Shown piece after piece: positions 59,506 to 64,000 of a stretch of DNA of 64,000 nt (positions within the stretch are counted from its first letter, which is position 1; each line of letters starts with the position of its first letter). Below the pieces are notes generated by a model. That model saw only the letters and a list, made by a program, of their open reading frames with translations. It had not been told where the DNA came from and made no database searches. The position numbers were made by a program, and so were the translations under genes. The stretch is from Phlebopus portentosus (lineage: Eukaryota > Basidiomycota > Agaricomycetes > Boletales > Boletinellaceae). Location: contig JAYXKI010000008.1 of assembly GCA_037892935.1 (NCBI GenBank), positions 1,302,001 to 1,366,000 on the forward strand, written 5' to 3'.

Positions 59506-61741
59506 TCTTCTTAGACACGAAGGCTGTTTCGGGGAGTTGAGAGAAGAATATCTCAGCGTGTTTGGCTAGAACATGGTAGGTATCACTGTCTTTTATAACA
59601 TTCAAAATTGTTTTTCGCCTGGATTCGGAGCCTGTTCATTACTCGGCTTTGAGGTAAAATCTCGACCCCTTCATGCCAAGCATCCTCATACAAAACAGGC
59701 GAAATGGAGCATATTGAGACGACAAAGGAATGAAATTCTTCTTCCGTTTGTCGCGCTTGCTCCACATGCATGGTGATCTTTTGCAAACTTGGCGCATAAT
59801 CGGTAAGCCCGGTGTCCCTTTACTTTGCATTTCTTACTGGTCTGAAAGCGTGGAAGCACCATGTCGGTCTTTACTAGTTCTCCTTCCGTAAGGCGAGTTT
59901 GCATGTGTCCTCTGAAGTTCATTCTTTTTCGTCAGTATCTGGAAGCAAAAGGGCTCGTATTCAGCAGTTTAGGGGAGCCTCGAAGTCACCCAGCGGGGAA
60001 TTTGCAGAATTGTCCGAACGGATCCTGGTCAGGCTGGTGAAATCATCGTCGCAGTATTGCATCTCTGGCGGATACCGGTGCCATCAGGACCGTGAATGCA
60101 TAGGCCTCCGTATACTAGGCGACATTTTCAATCCGGCGTTTATCACACCACAGACGAACAGCGAGGCCTTCTCTCGCTTCTGTAGAGATCCGCATCTCAC
60201 AGCTCTATTTTGCGGTAAGTATCGACGAGCTAATTTGCCGTTCGGTGATCAAGAAATTTTGATTACCGACAACCATATCCGAGTTGCTTTAGTAGGCGGC
60301 ACTACTGTTGTGCAAACTACCAGAGGTGCACACTTGCTTTCAAGAAATTACATAAGATGATTATCGAAGCCACACACATTGTTATCTGGCGCTTGTTCCT
60401 GGAATGAAGAAACATGAATTCATCCGACAACAAGGCAAAACCTCCGACATGAATGTTGTCGCCAGGTCTGGTCTATTCGGCGCCACACTGACTTCGTCGC
60501 TCTTGGTATGATGCTGACTAAATGCTTATCTGCAATTTGCATATCGTTTGGTAATGAAATAAACAAGGTATCCAAATGAACAGCCTGGTACGATTCGAAT
60601 GTGTTATAACCAAACATAGAAGTTAGCTCGGAAGCTTGATACCACATTCATAGAGGTACCAATCTTCCAACAAGGTGCGAATGGCCGTGTTTCAAGCAAT
60701 AGCAGAGCATCATTCTCGTCCTTATAGAATGTCTATGAAGAGTTATGAACATGTCCTCATAACAAGGTATATCACCGATCCATAAAGGTATATGGAGAAG
60801 GAGTTCTCTGTAAAGTGCTAGGCGTCTAGACGCGATTACGAGGGCATGGAGCGAACCAGGACATGCATGGTCGGAAAGAGTCAATGGACCGAACTGTAGG
60901 TCTGTAGCCGCCGAAAGACAGCATAGAGGTGATCACTGGATTACGAATAGTTTGCATTAGTTCATCATCCCATTTGATCTTAAGCCCGTTCTTCTCTGCA
61001 GAAATTATACTGCAACATGAGGTTACACAAGGAACTACCGTATGTCGGTCAATAAACTATGGGAAGCCGGAAGTCTGCTTGTTTCATGGAGCATAAGCTC
61101 CAGTTCCTTGGATCCATGACGGGAGAAATAAGGAAATATCATCCATTCGATTTTGGATTTTTTAAAAGTCAAGGGGGTTCTGAATTGAAATGTAACTTTA
61201 CAGAATTGACCGACACGTCGCACGAGCTGTTTGTTGTTATGTAATGCTTCTTTTTCTTCCTATTCACACATTCTCTCAACCCGACCTTGGACATTTTGGT
61301 CAGAAAGTTCGGTAAACTTCGAATCTGAGCTAGTGGGAGGCATTTCCCTTGCTTGCATGGCATCTCCATCTCCCACTGACCAGTTCTACGCACGAGTGCA
61401 CCTCTCTACGACGGGAATCGTCGACTGTAAACACTCGGAAGGTATCGCTAGTTTCAGCGTGTTTCTTGATTACAGTATCTGTCTGCCTACGTCCCGGGGG
61501 CCCCCATCGGCATTGATGAACACATATCTTATTGTATCAAACAAAACATATACAAGGGAGCCTGACTGACAAGTAGTCTACAATAAGATTGACTGGTGAC
61601 AATGAACCCCCAATTTCTCCGTTCGATTATACGCCTGCTTCCGTCATACCAGCTCCTTATTCACAAGAGGGAACAATTAGGCTGTTCCTCTGTAATCAGA
61701 CCTTGAATAAGTAAATGATATAATTCTAATAGAGCGAACCC
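59506..61741. other. Gene-poor region with F-box-like relic
   Basis: About 2.2 kb without an intact gene. Apart from the minus-strand relic at 60420-60940, I see only short frames. Two antisense frames near 59899-60360 look like chance. Confidence 0.4.
60420..60940 (-). pseudogene. Possible remnant of an F-box/LRR-type protein
   Basis: Two minus-strand frames (60648-60884 and 60420-60647) are in the same phase and separated only by a stop codon. The first reads like the leucine-rich body of mushroom F-box proteins (FGPLTLSDHAC, LALYRELLLHIPLW). Further upstream and downstream the frame ends quickly. An intact F-box/LRR gene lies at 63269. I call it a relic with low confidence, because the match is general style rather than a precise motif. 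Confidence 0.3.
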
Positions 61742-61939
61742 TTACGGTGCCTTCCTGACTTCGACATTGGAGATCTTGCTACCAGCGACGTCCGTAGCGC
61801 AGACCTTATTCCCGGTGCACGAATTACACCAGACATGATATGTGCCACGGTTCGTCTTCCAGCGATAGTGTTTATCGTCTGCATGGTCGCATTTTGCTCC
61901 GGGAACTCCTTCAGGAGACGATGAATATTTGCAAGGCAT
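61742..61939 (-). CDS. 65-residue cysteine-rich protein, copy 2
   Basis: Complete single-exon frame of 65 codons plus stop, starting MPCKYSSSPEG. It shares the ungapped CxH...HY...VWC-x2-C-x5-C scaffold of copy 1, 2.2 kb away on the same strand: C3, C17, H19, H24, C38, C41 and C47 are all kept. Substitutions between copies are mostly conservative (F/Y, K/R, V/I, L/V), as expected under purifying selection. A TATA box lies about 90 bp upstream. The last residues (about 50-65) are polar and probably flexible. No signal peptide. Function unknown; a compact zinc-binding or disulphide-knit fold is an inference from the cysteine pattern. Confidence 0.7.
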   Translation of the reverse strand: MPCKYSSSPEGVPGAKCDHADDKHYRWKTNRGTYHVWCNSCTGNKVCATDVAGSKISNVEVRKAP

Positions 61940-63268
61940 AGTCTAAAAATGCGAAGATTATTGACTTGAGAATAGACTGTAGATATCTCAGTAGGTTTAG
62001 CTGTCTACTGAAGAAGAAAGGGCCGGACTTTATACTTCACAGTCCTCCCCCCTTGACATTGCCCCTGGATGCTAGCGGAAATTCTTCTTGACGCAGAGTC
62101 TCGATTCCCTGCATTCTATGCAGTAGAGAGTGCACCAGACAGAACGGAGCAAATGAGATAGGATTGGTGTACACTGTGATGAAATCTTACGCAGCCAGAT
62201 CATGTCCGTTCACTTTGCTGGATAGACCTCTACTCAAGATGAAATCGGTCTGTTCTTGTTTCGGAATGCCTCGGATTCAACATAACACAGAAATGTTGAG
62301 GTGATATGTCACTCTCTCCGAGTCTTTGATGCTTCAGTCCTATTGAGACAACTCCGATCGGTGGCGCTTACTTATCTTCGTTATTTGAACAGCTGCACCT
62401 TCATGATCTTCTTCGAATAGAAGTACTGTAGTACCTTTGAGTACCCTAGGCAATGAAGCCGGATGTCTGAGTTCCATGTGGAAAGCGGTGAAGGGTTGTG
62501 CTCAAAATTGTGTAATCAAGATGGCACAGGTCATTATGGTAGCGCTACATTATCCAACGGTGTATTCGCCATCTATCTGAAACACCACTCGCTTCATTCG
62601 TGCAGACGCTCAGCACGTTCATTTCCGGTGAAAGGAATAAATTTACCTTTATGATGTTCTCTCCTTTGTTCTCGCTAAACATGCCCAGACCGGCATTTGG
62701 GAACGTCGAAATTTTCATGGTGCATAGGATCAGAGAATAATACAGCATCAGCACTTTATCAGAGCGGAAGAAGAACTGAGGGTCTCTGAATCAGATGGCA
62801 CATGGCATGTGATTGCTGAAAATTTTATCTCAGTATGTAGTTACCAGCAGAAACGATATCGATTGTGCAGTCAGAGAAGCGAAGCCAATAGCCTAGCTAT
62901 GCAAATCCATCGGCACGAGGTCACCCCAATCATTGATTGCCTCAACAGACGCGATCAAGGTTCCTCTAGAAGTGGCGGCATCAGAATGATTGTCGTATAG
63001 CACATGGCATTTTGTTCGCGAAGAACAAAGGAATCTCGCAGATAATCCTGACAGGTATGCTGTTAGTATCTTGAAATTGATCCTATGCACTTGAAACGGC
63101 GCTTATGAGCATTCGTTACATAAAGTATCTGAGGCGTCGGCTATCGTAGACAATGCGCAATGGAATGAGGCGAGAATTACACGTGAATGCGTCTTGCTTC
63201 ATTGTTGATACTGTCAAATTCGAGAGATGAAGACACCGGGATTTACGGAAGCATAATACTTAGAAGAA
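61940..63268. other. Gene-poor region, nothing firm
   Basis: About 1.3 kb. Minus-strand frames at 62545-62754 and 62893-63090 look faintly protein-like but do not join at good splice sites, so I do not call them. Confidence 0.4.
62029..62034 (-). promoter_or_regulatory. Probable TATA box of cysteine-rich copy 2
   Basis: On the minus strand this reads TATAAA, about 90 bp before the ATG at 61939. The place suits a 5' leader of about 60 nt and supports the small frame being expressed. Confidence 0.45.
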
Positions 63269-64000
63269 TCAGAGTGTGAGTTTTAGTCCTTGATCCATGC
63301 ATAGTTTGATCTGAGGATGCTCTGTTACGAGCTCAGGCCTTCCCAAGGTGCACTGGAGTAGTCTAAGAGTAGCAGTCGCGGAAAGTTGGTTTCTCCCTAT
63401 GTACGTTTTAGAGTCTGACTTGCACGATTGAGTTTGTACTTCGCTGGTTGCTGAAGACGAGCCAACCGTTGCTGAAGGATCTCGGAACCAAAATTTTGAT
63501 CGTTGATCATCAGTCCAGCATCTCGAAAGGAGAAGATCAATGACTGCCTGAGACGTGAATCTGCCTTGTTCCGTAAGTGTGATGTTGACGAGTCGCGGGC
63601 AGACTGAAGTAGCATATCTAATGGTGCCCGTATGGGCCGAATCTGGATCGGTCACAGTCTCATCGAGCGATTCCTCCTCGTTAAAAGTGCGTTCGTGCAT
63701 CGTTGTAAGAGCTCGGAGAATTGTATCAGTTAAACCAGGTTTTGTGATACGAAGTTCCTCGACTGTTGTCATCTGTTCAAGTAAACTTGTAAGCTCTCCC
63801 TCTCGTACCACGCCTGATAGATCGGAGAACATAAAGAATACAAGCCGCGGTTCCGAGAGCTGCAGAAATCGCATGAGTTTTAGAGAGATTGATCCTGCTT
63901 CCATAACGTCTCTGCACGCGAATTCCAGAAATGCAAGAGAAGGAACGTAAAGGATATCCAGCAGTCTGCTCGTCGATTCGTCAGCAGAGAACCGAAATCT
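63269..64000 (-). CDS. F-box/LRR-type protein, C-terminal part (5' end outside window)
   Basis: The frame is open from the window edge at 64000 to TGA at 63269, about 243 codons, so this is the 3' end of a longer gene. It has the leucine-rich style of the large Agaricomycete F-box family: LLDILYVPSLAFLEFAC, LLEQMTTVEELRITKPGLTD, CPRLVNITL and AVIDLLLSRC. The F-box itself would lie upstream, beyond the window. F-box proteins of this type bring substrates to an SCF ubiquitin ligase; the target is unknown. The C-terminal 90 residues are Ser/Thr-rich and then helical, ending in GLKLTL. Confidence 0.6.
   Translation of the reverse strand, partial: RFRFSADESTSRLLDILYVPSLAFLEFACRDVMEAGSISLKLMRFLQLSEPRLVFFMFSDLSGVVREGELTSLLEQMTTVEELRITKPGLTDTILRALTTMHERTFNEEESLDETVTDPDSAHTGTIRYATSVCPRLVNITLTEQGRFTSQAVIDLLLSRCWTDDQRSKFWFRDPSATVGSSSATSEVQTQSCKSDSKTYIGRNQLSATATLRLLQCTLGRPELVTEHPQIKLCMDQGLKLTL

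Noticed and set aside
62400..63090. Minus-strand fragments that resemble a small beta-rich or SET-like protein
   Set aside because: Pieces lie in different frames without good splice sites; similarity is only general.
1..64000. tRNA genes, rRNA, CRISPR arrays, autonomous transposons
   Set aside because: I looked for B-box-like sequences, regular spacer arrays and transposase or reverse-transcriptase motifs and found none that hold up.

Overview
This window is a piece of nuclear genome from a filamentous basidiomycete, most likely an Agaricomycete (mushroom or polypore type). The signs are genes cut by many short introns of about 45 to 100 nt, a tandem set of DUF6534-type membrane proteins, paired cytochrome P450s, 45-residue TPR arrays of the mushroom type, a Crinkler-type kinase, an Argonaute and F-box/LRR proteins. 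There are no operons, no plasmid or phage features and no recognisable tRNA. All gene models come from reading exons by eye and checking splice phase; exon edges are firm where listed and approximate otherwise.

Layout. 1-1411 (+) is the 3' end of a large sacsin-like (DUF3684-type) protein. 1643-5887 (-) is a four-helix membrane protein fused to a WD40 propeller. 6464-7185 (+) is Hikeshi/OPI10. 7768-8375 (-) is an unknown protein. 9805-17067 holds three tandem DUF6534-type genes (9805, 13027, 15489) with a Ste14-type isoprenylcysteine methyltransferase between the first and second; the middle copy carries a frameshift and a nonsense codon. 17527-19694 is a decayed TPR-repeat gene. 20798-22937 is a secreted amidase with a GC-AG intron. 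25281-27379 is a Crinkler-type kinase with a damaged front end, lying between two AT-rich gene-poor islands (22938-25280 and 27380-28559).

From 28560 the content is mostly conserved: mitochondrial J-domain protein (28560), P-loop ATPase (30115-33588, -), Argonaute (34212-37347, +), two tandem GPI-anchored surface proteins (38222 and 39392), two convergent P450 paralogs (41410 + and 44157-46477 -), queuine tRNA-ribosyltransferase accessory subunit (46713-48656, -), Clf1/Crooked-neck splicing factor (49203-51868, +), a coiled-coil protein (52399), a mitochondrial unknown (53637) and recyclin-1 (55095-58533, -). The right end (59300-64000) is gene-poor and carries a pair of 65-residue cysteine-rich proteins, an F-box-like relic and the C-terminal part of an F-box/LRR protein running off the edge.

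The strongest candidates for something not previously described are the 65-residue Cys/His pair (59308-59505 and 61742-61939), the 4-TM plus WD40 protein, and the fast-evolving stretch at 9.8-28 kb, where tandem duplication, pseudogenes and AT-rich islands sit together.
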